From positions 4,092,001 through 4,156,000 of the forward strand of contig NZ_CP117880.1 of the NCBI RefSeq assembly GCF_028736175.1: DNA of 64,000 nucleotides, written 5' to 3'. This DNA is from Sphingobacterium oryzagri (GTDB lineage: Bacteria > Bacteroidota > Bacteroidia > Sphingobacteriales > Sphingobacteriaceae). A model generated the notes under the pieces. The model worked only from the letters and a program-made list of their open reading frames with translations. It did not search any database and was not told the origin of the DNA. Below, in pieces: positions 51,603 through 60,401 of the stretch (positions are counted from its first letter, which is position 1; each line of letters starts with the position of its first letter). The position numbers and the translations under genes were made by a program.

Positions 51603-51642
51603 AAGAAGTAAAAAAGGAAGCAAGCTTCCTTTTTTACTTCTT
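51603..51642. terminator. 19-bp bidirectional terminator overlapping a stop codon
   Basis: Perfect stem AAGAAGTAAAAAAGGAAGC / GCTTCCTTTTTTACTTCTT with a minimal loop. The right arm contains the stop codon and last two Lys codons of the minus-strand transglutaminase-like gene, so the coding end is part of the terminator serving both convergent genes. Confidence 0.92.
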
Positions 51643-53649
51643 CCCGAAGAGCGATTTTAATGAATCGATAAAGGTGGGCTTAGCAAGAGCAACACCCAAA
51701 CCATAAGCGCTTCGCCCTACAGCGGTATATTTATCGCGCAAATCCGGAATATCAGCCACCGGCACGTCAACATTGCTTAACGGAATAAATTCAATATCAG
51801 CCGTCGCACCAAACTTATCTACTTTTTTCTTCAAGCTATACTTAAAAAGCTCGTAATCCACATTCATCTCCTTATTGGTAAATTCGTCCTGCAACTCTAT
51901 GGGCTTGTCTGATCGAATGGTGATTTGGTATTTTTCCGAATCGAATACTTGCCAATAGCTCACATCCTTCTGCACGTATTCTTTCAAATTTTGCTTCACA
52001 ATATTCGCGTCGTAAAACTTGAGGTATTTACGACCATCGCTGGCCACAAAGTAAGGATTGTCTATTGTCGCGCTATATTCCGTGACATAGACATTATCTA
52101 CCTTATCATCCCGTACTACCGCTATCGTCGCATCTTTAAAGATTTGCCGCTTGTCATTGACGTTTTCGCCTTCTACAAAATCAAGGCAGCTAAATACAAA
52201 ATTGTTCGTAGAATCGATAATAGCCTTTTTATTGGTGTTTTTAAAGTAGCGACGCATAGCATTCGCCCGCCCGAAGCGGTAGGTCGTCTTCAGCTTAATC
52301 GTTCCGATATCGTTTTTAACGTCAAATAAAATTTCGTCATAAATTGCAAAGTCGGGATATTTATATGCTGGCCGCTGTTGCAAGCTGCTGTTCGGTTTCA
52401 ATTCCAGGTAATGGAGAAAACTGATAAACGATCGATTCTCCAGGGTGCCGTATTCATCCCGATACGTCGCATCAACAAAATAGGTATTCTCCTGATGTTC
52501 GATTTTGAGGATGACATGGTTGAAGTTGAATAACGATGGCAGGTAATTTTTGAGATAAAAGTCTGCGCTATAATTTACCAATACGATAGCAGAATCAATA
52601 CCGAGGTAATCTAAAACGCATTTCAACAACACCGTTTTGGCCTTGCAATCGCCTTGCTTAAATTCAAATGTTACCCAAGGATCTTGCGGCTTATGTCCGT
52701 GCATTTCCTCTTCATTGTAGATATATCGTACGTTATTTTGCACATATTCGATGGCAAACTGAATTTTTGCATCGATATCATCGCCCAGGTTATCAAGTTT
52801 TGTTACCAAATCGGGCGCATACTCGCCAAGCTGCTTTGCGTTAAGCGCAGAATCGTAATATGGATACACGAAGCCCATCAATTCTTCGTAACTATGCTTG
52901 GTGACAAAATCGATAAAGGGAAAAACCTCTCGACTTGCATCTACCGGATTTAAGTAATTCTTCAATCGTAAAGAAAACGTTTCTCCGGGCGCAATTTCAC
53001 CTTCGTCGACGGGCTGCAACTCGCCTTCGGCGTCTCTAAAATACTGCTTTTTATAGACGATAGGATTACGCCGCTTATTGATAAAATCAAACTCATATTG
53101 GCCGTAAGCCCAATACACATCTGGACTAAACCAAATATACTTCGTCAGTTCTTTTCGTAGAAAATCCTTTTCCGTAAATAGCACGATTCGTGTATCTTCC
53201 ACAATCAAGATATCGTGTAGCCGCACATCTTTGATACTCACGTTTACCTTTTTCGAGCTGTTAATTACACCTTCGATGCTTTGGTTTTCATTATCCAGGA
53301 CTTTAAATCGAGCATCAGGCAGTTTATCGATCAATTCGCCATCACGCAGTACCGCAATGCGGTGAAAGACGATATGTTCGGCGCTGTACAAAACAAACTC
53401 ATTTACCGAAGCAAATTCCAAAGTGCCTGGCTGCTGCACGCTATAGGCCATACAATTATACTCGGCATTTTGCGTATCATCGGTATATTCTATTTTGCGA
53501 AGGAAATAACAATAATCTTTCCCATCGTCATATTGTTGCTGCGAAAAATCGCTTTCCACTATCCACGAACGCAGTTGCGCATCCGAGATCGGTGTTACCC
53601 AGGCTTCCGGTGTTCCTAGCTTATACTTTTCTTCCTGTTCTTGCTCCAT
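51634..53649 (-). CDS. DUF3857/transglutaminase-like protein
   Basis: 671-residue protein of the DUF3857 + transglutaminase-core type that is abundant in Bacteroidota. The N-terminal half (about 1-280) is beta-rich like DUF3857. The transglutaminase triad is seen as the Cys in FKQGDCKAKTVLL, the His in NFNHVILKIEH and the Asp in TYFVDATYRDEYG. A beta-rich C-terminal domain follows. No signal peptide is seen, unusual for this family, so it may act in the cytoplasm or the start may be misplaced. Role unknown. Confidence 0.82.
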   Translation of the reverse strand: MEQEQEEKYKLGTPEAWVTPISDAQLRSWIVESDFSQQQYDDGKDYCYFLRKIEYTDDTQNAEYNCMAYSVQQPGTLEFASVNEFVLYSAEHIVFHRIAVLRDGELIDKLPDARFKVLDNENQSIEGVINSSKKVNVSIKDVRLHDILIVEDTRIVLFTEKDFLRKELTKYIWFSPDVYWAYGQYEFDFINKRRNPIVYKKQYFRDAEGELQPVDEGEIAPGETFSLRLKNYLNPVDASREVFPFIDFVTKHSYEELMGFVYPYYDSALNAKQLGEYAPDLVTKLDNLGDDIDAKIQFAIEYVQNNVRYIYNEEEMHGHKPQDPWVTFEFKQGDCKAKTVLLKCVLDYLGIDSAIVLVNYSADFYLKNYLPSLFNFNHVILKIEHQENTYFVDATYRDEYGTLENRSFISFLHYLELKPNSSLQQRPAYKYPDFAIYDEILFDVKNDIGTIKLKTTYRFGRANAMRRYFKNTNKKAIIDSTNNFVFSCLDFVEGENVNDKRQIFKDATIAVVRDDKVDNVYVTEYSATIDNPYFVASDGRKYLKFYDANIVKQNLKEYVQKDVSYWQVFDSEKYQITIRSDKPIELQDEFTNKEMNVDYELFKYSLKKKVDKFGATADIEFIPLSNVDVPVADIPDLRDKYTAVGRSAYGLGVALAKPTFIDSLKSLFGKK

Positions 53650-53746
53650 AAAAAAATAACGGCTTTTGTTAAAAATAAGTAAAAGACCATTTAACTAGAA
53701 AAAATTGTACCGATATATCGTTTTTTATCAAAAAAATAACGGCTTT
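53650..53746. repeat. 17-bp direct repeat in the divergent parE region
   Basis: AAAAAAATAACGGCTTT occurs at 53650-53666 and again at 53730-53746, exactly 80 bases apart, between the transglutaminase-like gene and parE. The spacing suggests paired regulator sites or duplicated promoter material. Confidence 0.7.
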
Positions 53747-53794
53747 CAGCGAGCTCATCGTTATCGAGTACAAACAGGGTGTTGCTTTTTTTTA

Positions 53795-53802
53795 TATTTT
53801 TG
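53795..53802 (+). promoter_or_regulatory. -7 promoter element TATTTTTG of parE
   Basis: Exact TAnnTTTG match 29 bases before the parE ATG. TTG at 53782-53784 is too close (10 bases) to serve as the -33 element. Confidence 0.4.
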
Positions 53803-53831
53803 TTCACGAAGAAAAACTAGCATAAAACTGC

Positions 53832-55691
53832 ATGACGACATATAACGAAGACAGTATACGGTCCTTAGATTGGAAAGAACACATTCGCCTACGCCCGGGT
53901 ATGTATATCGGGAAACTGGGTGACGGTTCAGCCTATGACGATGGGATTTATGTATTATTAAAGGAAATTGTCGACAATTCGATTGATGAATTTGTGATGG
54001 GCGCCGGTAAAACCATCGATATCACCGTGCACGAAAATAAAGTCGCCGTGCGCGATTATGGCCGCGGTATTCCGATCGGGTCAGTGGTCGACGTCGTATC
54101 CAAAATCAACACGGGCGGAAAGTATGACAGCAAAGCTTTTCAGAAATCGGTCGGACTAAACGGCGTCGGTACAAAGGCGGTAAATGCGCTGTCTAGCCAA
54201 TTCATTGTCCAATCTTACCGACAAGGTGTAACGCGAATCGCTCAATTTAGCTGTGGAGAAATTGTTAGTGACGAACAGAAAGATACGTCACAGCGTAACG
54301 GCACAGCAACAAGCTTCTACCCCGACGAATCTATTTTCCGCAATTATAAATTCCGGATGGAATTTGTGGAAAATATGATCTGGAATTACGTATTTCTGAA
54401 TTCAGGATTGACCGTTAATTTTAATGGTCAGAAATTTATCTCCGAAAACGGGCTGAAAGATCTTTTAGAAAGGAATATCGACACCGAGTCTATGCGCTAC
54501 CCGATAGTTCACCTCAAGGGTGAAGATATCGAAATAGCCTTGACGCACGGACAGCAATATGGCGAGGAATATTATTCGTTTGTCAACGGCCAACACACCA
54601 CGCAGGGAGGTACCCATCAAGCATCTTTCCGTGAAGCGCTGGTAAAAACTATTCGTGAATTTTACAAAAAAGAGTTCGACGCGTCAGATATCCGTTCGTC
54701 GATTATCGGTGCAATAGCAATCAAAGTGCAGGAACCAGTTTTTGAGTCGCAGACGAAAACAAAATTAGGTTCACAAAGCATAGGTCCTGATGGTCCGACG
54801 GTACGTACATTTATCAACGACTTTATTAAAAAGGCGCTTGATGATTATTTGCATAAAAACCCGGCGACAGCTGATGCTCTTTTGAAGCGTATTTTACAAT
54901 CGGAGCGCGAACGCAAAGACATTGCCGGCATAAAAAAGCTCGCTAATGAGCGTGCAAAAAAAGCATCCTTACACAACCGCAAATTGCGCGACTGTAAAGT
55001 ACATTTCAACGATAAGAATGAGCGAAACCAGGAAACGACGCTATTTATCACCGAGGGTGACTCGGCCAGCGGATCGATCACCAAATCGCGGGATGTGCAG
55101 ACGCAAGCGGTCTTTAGCTTAAAAGGAAAGCCACTAAACTCCTACGGCATGTCCAAAAAGATCGTGTATGAGAATGAAGAATTTAACCTGCTGCAGCATG
55201 CCTTGAATATCGAGGATGGCTTAGACGGCTTACGCTACAATAATATTGTCGTTGCTACCGATGCCGACGTGGATGGCATGCACATTCGCCTGCTTCTATT
55301 AACATTCTTTCTACAGTTTTTTCCTGACCTGGTTAAAGCAGGCCATGTTTCGATCCTGCAAACGCCACTTTTCCGGGTACGCAACAAAAAAGAAACGATC
55401 TACTGTTATTCTGACGAAGAACGCCAGCGCGCTATCGCCAAGCTCGGTAGTAAACCAGAAATTACCCGGTTTAAAGGTCTCGGCGAGATATCACCTTCAG
55501 AATTTGGTCTATTCATTGGCAAAGATATTCGCTTAGACCCTGTGATCCTTTCCAAAGAAAATAAACTTCCGCAACTGATGGAATACTATATGGGAAAAAA
55601 CACGCCAGAGCGCCAACGGCACATCGTGGAAAACCTGCGTATTGAAGTTGATTTGGAAGAAGAACTTGCTAAAGCTGCTGCTGCCTCCTAA
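53832..55691 (+). CDS. parE: DNA topoisomerase IV subunit B
   Basis: ATPase subunit of topoisomerase IV, which decatenates replicated chromosomes. GHKL ATPase motifs are KEIVDNSIDEF (with Mg/ATP Asn), DYGRGIPIG and GLNGVGTKAVNAL; the TOPRIM domain shows TLFITEGDSASGS and VATDADVDGMHI. 619 residues, closer to ParE than to GyrB of this phylum, which is usually longer. parC is not next to it; purU follows after 35 bases and is probably co-transcribed. Confidence 0.93.
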   Translation: MTTYNEDSIRSLDWKEHIRLRPGMYIGKLGDGSAYDDGIYVLLKEIVDNSIDEFVMGAGKTIDITVHENKVAVRDYGRGIPIGSVVDVVSKINTGGKYDSKAFQKSVGLNGVGTKAVNALSSQFIVQSYRQGVTRIAQFSCGEIVSDEQKDTSQRNGTATSFYPDESIFRNYKFRMEFVENMIWNYVFLNSGLTVNFNGQKFISENGLKDLLERNIDTESMRYPIVHLKGEDIEIALTHGQQYGEEYYSFVNGQHTTQGGTHQASFREALVKTIREFYKKEFDASDIRSSIIGAIAIKVQEPVFESQTKTKLGSQSIGPDGPTVRTFINDFIKKALDDYLHKNPATADALLKRILQSERERKDIAGIKKLANERAKKASLHNRKLRDCKVHFNDKNERNQETTLFITEGDSASGSITKSRDVQTQAVFSLKGKPLNSYGMSKKIVYENEEFNLLQHALNIEDGLDGLRYNNIVVATDADVDGMHIRLLLLTFFLQFFPDLVKAGHVSILQTPLFRVRNKKETIYCYSDEERQRAIAKLGSKPEITRFKGLGEISPSEFGLFIGKDIRLDPVILSKENKLPQLMEYYMGKNTPERQRHIVENLRIEVDLEEELAKAAAAS

Positions 55692-55726
55692 CAGGCAACA
55701 GCAGTATTACACGATCAAAATACACC

Positions 55727-56569
55727 ATGCACAACCAAACCTTAATCCTTATTCAATGCCAAGATGCTGTAGGCCTTGTTGCCTGTATAGCACAAGTTAT
55801 CGCCAAGCATGAGCTTAATATTGTCACCATGCGCGAATTTGTCGACGAAGAAAATCGCAAATTCTTTTTACGCGTGGTGTGCAGTGGTGTTCCTGCGGCA
55901 GTTTTAGCCTTGCAAGAAGACCTGCTCCAAAGCCTACCAGCACAAGCATTGGTGACCATCAATCCTGACCGCAAAAAGAAATTGGTTGTGCTTGTCACAA
56001 AAGAGCACCACTGTCTGGCAGATATCCTGGTTCGCCATTTTTTCCAAACCTTGAATGCTGATGTCACCGCTGTGATCGGCAATTACGACATCCTCCAAGA
56101 TTTTACGGAGAAATTCGACATTCCTTACCATCTTGTCTCGCATGAAAACAAGTCTAAGGAACAGTTTGAAGAAGAGTTGGCCAGCTTGATTACGCCCTAC
56201 CAACCAGATTATATCGTACTGGCAAAATTTATGCGCATCCTTTCCCCTACATTCGTTGCGCGTTTCGAAAATAAGCTGATCAATATTCACCACTCGTTTT
56301 TACCCGCATTTATTGGTGCCAATCCGTACCGACAGGCACACAAACGTGGCGTGAAGATCATTGGTGCTACCGCACATTTCGTGACCAACGATCTGGATGA
56401 GGGACCGATTATCGTGCAACGCACAAAATCGATCAACCACAATTACGATGTTCCTAATTTGGTTATCGCCGGAAAAGAAATTGAAAAAGCGGTTTTGAGT
56501 CAGGCTATACAGCTCCTTATGGAAGATCGTGTGATGCGCCAGGGCAACAAGACCATTGTTTTCGAATAA
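55727..56569 (+). CDS. purU: Formyltetrahydrofolate deformylase
   Basis: Hydrolyses 10-formyl-tetrahydrofolate to THF and formate, supplying formate to PurT and balancing one-carbon pools. N-terminal ACT domain (about residues 1-80; LILIQCQDAVGLVACIA) and a formyltransferase-like hydrolase domain with NIHHSFLPAF (catalytic Asn/His) and DLDEGPIIVQR (catalytic Asp). 280 residues. Not to be confused with PurN, which lacks the ACT domain. Confidence 0.95.
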   Translation: MHNQTLILIQCQDAVGLVACIAQVIAKHELNIVTMREFVDEENRKFFLRVVCSGVPAAVLALQEDLLQSLPAQALVTINPDRKKKLVVLVTKEHHCLADILVRHFFQTLNADVTAVIGNYDILQDFTEKFDIPYHLVSHENKSKEQFEEELASLITPYQPDYIVLAKFMRILSPTFVARFENKLINIHHSFLPAFIGANPYRQAHKRGVKIIGATAHFVTNDLDEGPIIVQRTKSINHNYDVPNLVIAGKEIEKAVLSQAIQLLMEDRVMRQGNKTIVFE

Positions 56570-56671
56570 GCGAAGCTTATGGATTAAATGATCGAGATCA
56601 TTTTTTACGAAGGGCGCCATTATTTTATGATCGCTTGAATTTGCCGTATTTCGTGTTACATTCCATTTCAT

Positions 56672-58468
56672 ATGAAACACGCATTTCACATACCGGTATT
56701 AGGATTGTCCTTCTCCATAGATTCGCCTTTAAAAGTGGCTCGATTTGGCATCAACTCGGTGCTTTCTATCGTCGATGACGAGCTTATTGAGCGGGTCAGA
56801 GAATACCATGCACACAAAAATAACCTCCCTTTTTTCGCTATACCAAAAAAAGAAAACGATTATCGCGCAAAGCGCATCACGGCCTACCTTAATTTGGTAA
56901 ACGAGCTGGTCAATCAGCAAATCGATCACATCAAATCACAATCATTTGATGAGGACAGTGAATTGCGTAAATATTTCGAGCTGCTGCCCGACACGCACCA
57001 AAGTCGTATCGCCTACCGAGAGATGTTATCCATGCCTGGCGGCGAAGCGCGCGACGTACAGCAGCGGATCTTGAAAGATAGCGTGACAGCTGGAGACATC
57101 GACGTCAACATCATGTCTAAAGTGGACAAGCTTAATACGGATCGAAAAGGTCATCTTCTGGAAGAACAATATTCGGACGCTTCGGCAGCCTTGCGTGGCT
57201 TTGCACAATCCACACTCAACTCATCCGTTGTGCTCTCCGCAGGCATGAATCCTCGCTTATACAATTATATCAGCGAATTGCCGGCCTTTCTTCCAGATAC
57301 GTTTGGCAAATTGCAGAAAAAGATTATCCTCAAAGTGTCTGATTATCGATCAGCGCAGATTCAGGCCAAATATTTGGCAAAAAAAGCTATTTGGGTATCC
57401 GAGTTTCGTGTAGAATCGGGACTTAATTGCGGCGGTCATGCATTTGCTACGGATGGTTTCCTTTTAGGCCCTATATTGGAAGAGTTTAAACAAAAAAAAG
57501 AAAGTCTGCTTGTAGAGTTACGCAATATATATAACACCGCCTTACAGGCAAAAAACCAGGCAATTGTCAGCGATCTGCCGATCAAATTTACCATGCAAGG
57601 CGGCATCGGCACCGCTGCCGAGCAAACGTTTCTTTTAGCGTATTACGGCTTTGACAGTGCGGGTTGGGGCTCACCATTCTTGCTCGTACCGGAAGCCACC
57701 ACCGTTGATCAAGAAACGGTGAGTGCTCTCGCCAATGCCGAGCCTGGCGATTTCTACCTGAGCAATGCTTCGCCGCTTGGTGTGCCGTTTAATAATTTTC
57801 GGAACAGTACGGCAGAAAATGACCGACTGGCTCGCATAGCACGTGGCCGACCGGGATACGCCTGCACAAAAAAGTATCTAGTCTCCAATACCGAATTTAC
57901 CAAGGAGCCGGTTTGTACCGCATCGCGTGTGTATCAACATGCTAAAATCAATGCGTTGGAAGCACAGCAACTTTCTGCAGAAGACTTTCAAGAACAATAT
58001 GCGAAGATTACAGAAAAAACCTGCCTTTGTGAGGGGCTCGCCGCATCGGCCTACCTGGCTTACGATATCGGCAAACCGAAAGAAAGCAAAGCTGTCGCTA
58101 TTTGTCCAGGGCCAAACACGCTTTTCTTTAAAGGCATCTATTCCCTCCAGCAAATGGTAGATCACATCTACGGCCGTGTGCCGATAACGCTACTGAACAG
58201 GCCAAACTTATTTATCAACGAACTACAACTTTATGTACATTATCTGAGCAAGTATATCGAAGAGATAGCCCAAGACGCCAAGAAAGAACGTTTCGTTGAG
58301 AAGTTCAGCAACCAGCTCCTTGATGGCATACAATATTATAAGAAGATCAATCCATCGTTAAAAACTTTTGGCTTTTCCAATATTCGCACCTTTCTCAGCT
58401 CGTTAGAAAGCTTTGAAGACAAGCTGAAACACCTGCATCTGGTTTCTTGCCCTGTCAAAACTTTTTAG
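56672..58468 (+). CDS. Uncharacterised 598-aa protein with nitronate-monooxygenase-like motifs and clustered cysteines
   Basis: No firm family name. Two short motifs recall FMN-binding TIM-barrel enzymes of the nitronate monooxygenase/PfaD kind: GLNCGGHAFA (about residues 250-259) and QGGIGTAAEQTFLLAYYGFDS (309-329). The N-terminus PVLGLSFSIDSPLKVARFGI would then be the first strand. In the C-terminal third, Cys 398, 415, 451, 453 and 478 (including CLC and the ICPGPN segment) are spaced as if they could bind an iron-sulfur cluster or metal. There is no signal peptide or clear membrane helix. The gene is preceded by 100 bases and closed by a strong terminator, so it forms a single transcription unit or follows purU. 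Flavin-dependent redox activity is only a hypothesis. Confidence 0.65.
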   Translation: MKHAFHIPVLGLSFSIDSPLKVARFGINSVLSIVDDELIERVREYHAHKNNLPFFAIPKKENDYRAKRITAYLNLVNELVNQQIDHIKSQSFDEDSELRKYFELLPDTHQSRIAYREMLSMPGGEARDVQQRILKDSVTAGDIDVNIMSKVDKLNTDRKGHLLEEQYSDASAALRGFAQSTLNSSVVLSAGMNPRLYNYISELPAFLPDTFGKLQKKIILKVSDYRSAQIQAKYLAKKAIWVSEFRVESGLNCGGHAFATDGFLLGPILEEFKQKKESLLVELRNIYNTALQAKNQAIVSDLPIKFTMQGGIGTAAEQTFLLAYYGFDSAGWGSPFLLVPEATTVDQETVSALANAEPGDFYLSNASPLGVPFNNFRNSTAENDRLARIARGRPGYACTKKYLVSNTEFTKEPVCTASRVYQHAKINALEAQQLSAEDFQEQYAKITEKTCLCEGLAASAYLAYDIGKPKESKAVAICPGPNTLFFKGIYSLQQMVDHIYGRVPITLLNRPNLFINELQLYVHYLSKYIEEIAQDAKKERFVEKFSNQLLDGIQYYKKINPSLKTFGFSNIRTFLSSLESFEDKLKHLHLVSCPVKTF

Positions 58469-58564
58469 CGGAAACAGAAAACCCGGCTCTCTTGCTGGCG
58501 GGATATGTACCCGGAAAGCGAGTGTGCGCTCCTCATAAGTATCAGCTTTTATAAAAACCAAAAA

Positions 58565-58608
58565 AAATCGGGATTTTCAAGTCTGGAAAGACGTGAAAAT
58601 CCCGATTT
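58565..58608. terminator. Strong bidirectional terminator with nested stem
   Basis: Perfect 15-bp stem AAATCGGGATTTTCA / TGAAAATCCCGATTT, with a nested 4-bp GTCT/AGAC stem in the loop, between two convergent genes. Confidence 0.92.
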
Positions 58609-58627
58609 GCATGGTGTTTAAAATATA

Positions 58628-59530
58628 CTACTTTTTTATTTTTCGGAATTTACCAAAGACACCTAAAGGTAACTTGATACCTGCTGTAGCTTGTAAATAT
58701 AACTCGCCGATTTCGAGGTTTTCAACTTTTGGATAGGCAGTTTTAATCAAGTTTTCGACGATAACTGAGGAAAAGCCTAGCGAATAGGTATTCAAAATTA
58801 GAAAGTGCTCTTCCGGGTCAAGCAACTGCACCACATCGCGCATCATCTCCATGATATGATCTTCCAATTTCCATTTTTCACCTTTTGGCCCATGTCCGTA
58901 TGCCGGCGGATCGAGGATAATCCCGTTATATGTATTCCCGCGTTTCAGTTCTCGTTTCACGAATTTTAACGCATCTTCTACCACCCAACGAATGTTATCG
59001 ATACCCGAAATCTCTTGATTTTCATTGGCCCAGGTAACCACCTGTTTGATCGAGTCAACGTGCGTAGTATCTGCTCCTGCAGCTTTTGCAATAAGCGATG
59101 CTCCTCCTGTATAAGCAAACAGGTTCAACACCTTCGGCTGCGCCGTTTTAAACGATTTTACCGACTCGGAAATATAATCCCAATTGACCGCCTGCTCTGG
59201 AAAAATACCGACGTGCTTAAACGACGTAAGTCCTAGTCGGAATTTGATCGCTACATCCGTATTCTTGTAGCTGATGTGCCATCTATCTTGGATTTTCGGA
59301 TTCTTTTTCAACCATTCGCCCGATGTGGCCGATCGTCCTTTGAATCGGATATCGTGTCGCTTAGTCCATTCGGCTTCGCTCAAGGTCTTCGGCCACACCG
59401 CTTGCGGCTCCGGACGTATCAAAACCAATTCGCCAAATCGTTCCAATTTCTCGAAATCACCGCAATCTATTAATTCGTAGTCTTTCCAATGCTGAGGCGT
59501 AAGCAGTTGAATGTTTGTTGTAGAAGCCAA
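58628..59530 (-). CDS. Class I SAM-dependent rRNA methyltransferase-like protein
   Basis: Methyltransferase of the RlmI/RlmK-like group (m5C/other rRNA methylation). SAM motif I is VLNLFAYTGGASLIA (about residues 135-149), and the catalytic region is IILDPPAYGHGPKGEKW. No PUA domain is seen, so it is a short form of 300 residues. The only start before the conserved sequence is a TTG at 59530, with a stop a few codons upstream. A TAACTTTG octamer overlaps this TTG, which would put the transcription start after it; either the octamer is not a promoter or translation begins at a non-ATG codon just downstream. Confidence 0.85.
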   Translation of the reverse strand: MASTTNIQLLTPQHWKDYELIDCGDFEKLERFGELVLIRPEPQAVWPKTLSEAEWTKRHDIRFKGRSATSGEWLKKNPKIQDRWHISYKNTDVAIKFRLGLTSFKHVGIFPEQAVNWDYISESVKSFKTAQPKVLNLFAYTGGASLIAKAAGADTTHVDSIKQVVTWANENQEISGIDNIRWVVEDALKFVKRELKRGNTYNGIILDPPAYGHGPKGEKWKLEDHIMEMMRDVVQLLDPEEHFLILNTYSLGFSSVIVENLIKTAYPKVENLEIGELYLQATAGIKLPLGVFGKFRKIKK

Positions 59531-59641
59531 AGTTAAAATTCAAAAGTTAAAAAAATCCACGTGCAAAATAGCATCGCGGAAATAAACAAGTATGCAAAAG
59601 TATAAACTTAACCGCTACTTATCAAATCAGCCATCTGCAAC

Positions 59642-60397
59642 CTACTTAATTGTTGATCGTGCAGCCTTCATCAGCGGACTCGCAAACACAAAATCATTCA
59701 GTTCTTGCACATCAGAACGTAACATTTCTTCGTTCGATCCTTCCCAGAATTTTTCACCTTTGTATAAGAATAAAATATACTCACCGATGCCCATAACCGA
59801 ATTCATATCGTGGGTTACCACAATGGTTGTACATTGGTACTCCTCGGTAAGCTCCTGAATAAGTTCATCAATCAAGATCGATGTAGCGGGATCGAGTCCT
59901 GAATTGGGTTCATCACAAAATAAATATTTCGGATTCATACTGATCGCACGGGCTATACCGACCCGCTTTTTCATCCCTCCGGATAATTCTGCCGGATATA
60001 ACTTATTTTTATCTTTCAGGTTTACCCGCTCCAGGCAGAAATTAGCACGATCGATTTTTTCCTGTTTGCTCATATCGGTAAACATATCGAGTGCAAACAC
60101 AATATTTTGTTCTACCGTCATCGAATCAAACAAGGCCGAGTTTTGGAAGAGCATACCAATTTCACGGCGAATGGGCACGCGTGCTTCAAAATCCATCCCG
60201 GTGAATTCTTGTTTATCGAAGAACACCTGGCCTTGCTCAGGCTCATGCAAACCTACAATACATTTGAGCAAGGTACTTTTGCCTGATCCTGATCCACCAA
60301 TAATTAAACTGACTTTGCCGGGTTCAAAAATGGCATCAATCCCTTTTAATACGTGGTTATCGCCAAAAGATTTATTGATATTTTGAATTTCAATCAT
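59642..60397 (-). CDS. MlaF-like ABC transporter ATP-binding protein
   Basis: ATPase subunit of a Mla/MCE-type phospholipid transporter. Walker A GGSGSGKST at residues 34-42, the LSGGMKKRVGIARA signature, Walker B LFCDEPNSGLD and the switch His in VTHDMNSV. LSGGM-K with GLDPATS is typical of MlaF. It follows the mlaE-like gene by 4 bases. The MCE protein (MlaD) normally third in the cluster is not here: downstream comes the methyltransferase gene. Confidence 0.9.
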   Translation of the reverse strand: MIEIQNINKSFGDNHVLKGIDAIFEPGKVSLIIGGSGSGKSTLLKCIVGLHEPEQGQVFFDKQEFTGMDFEARVPIRREIGMLFQNSALFDSMTVEQNIVFALDMFTDMSKQEKIDRANFCLERVNLKDKNKLYPAELSGGMKKRVGIARAISMNPKYLFCDEPNSGLDPATSILIDELIQELTEEYQCTTIVVTHDMNSVMGIGEYILFLYKGEKFWEGSNEEMLRSDVQELNDFVFASPLMKAARSTIK

Positions 60398-60401
60398 ATT
60401 T

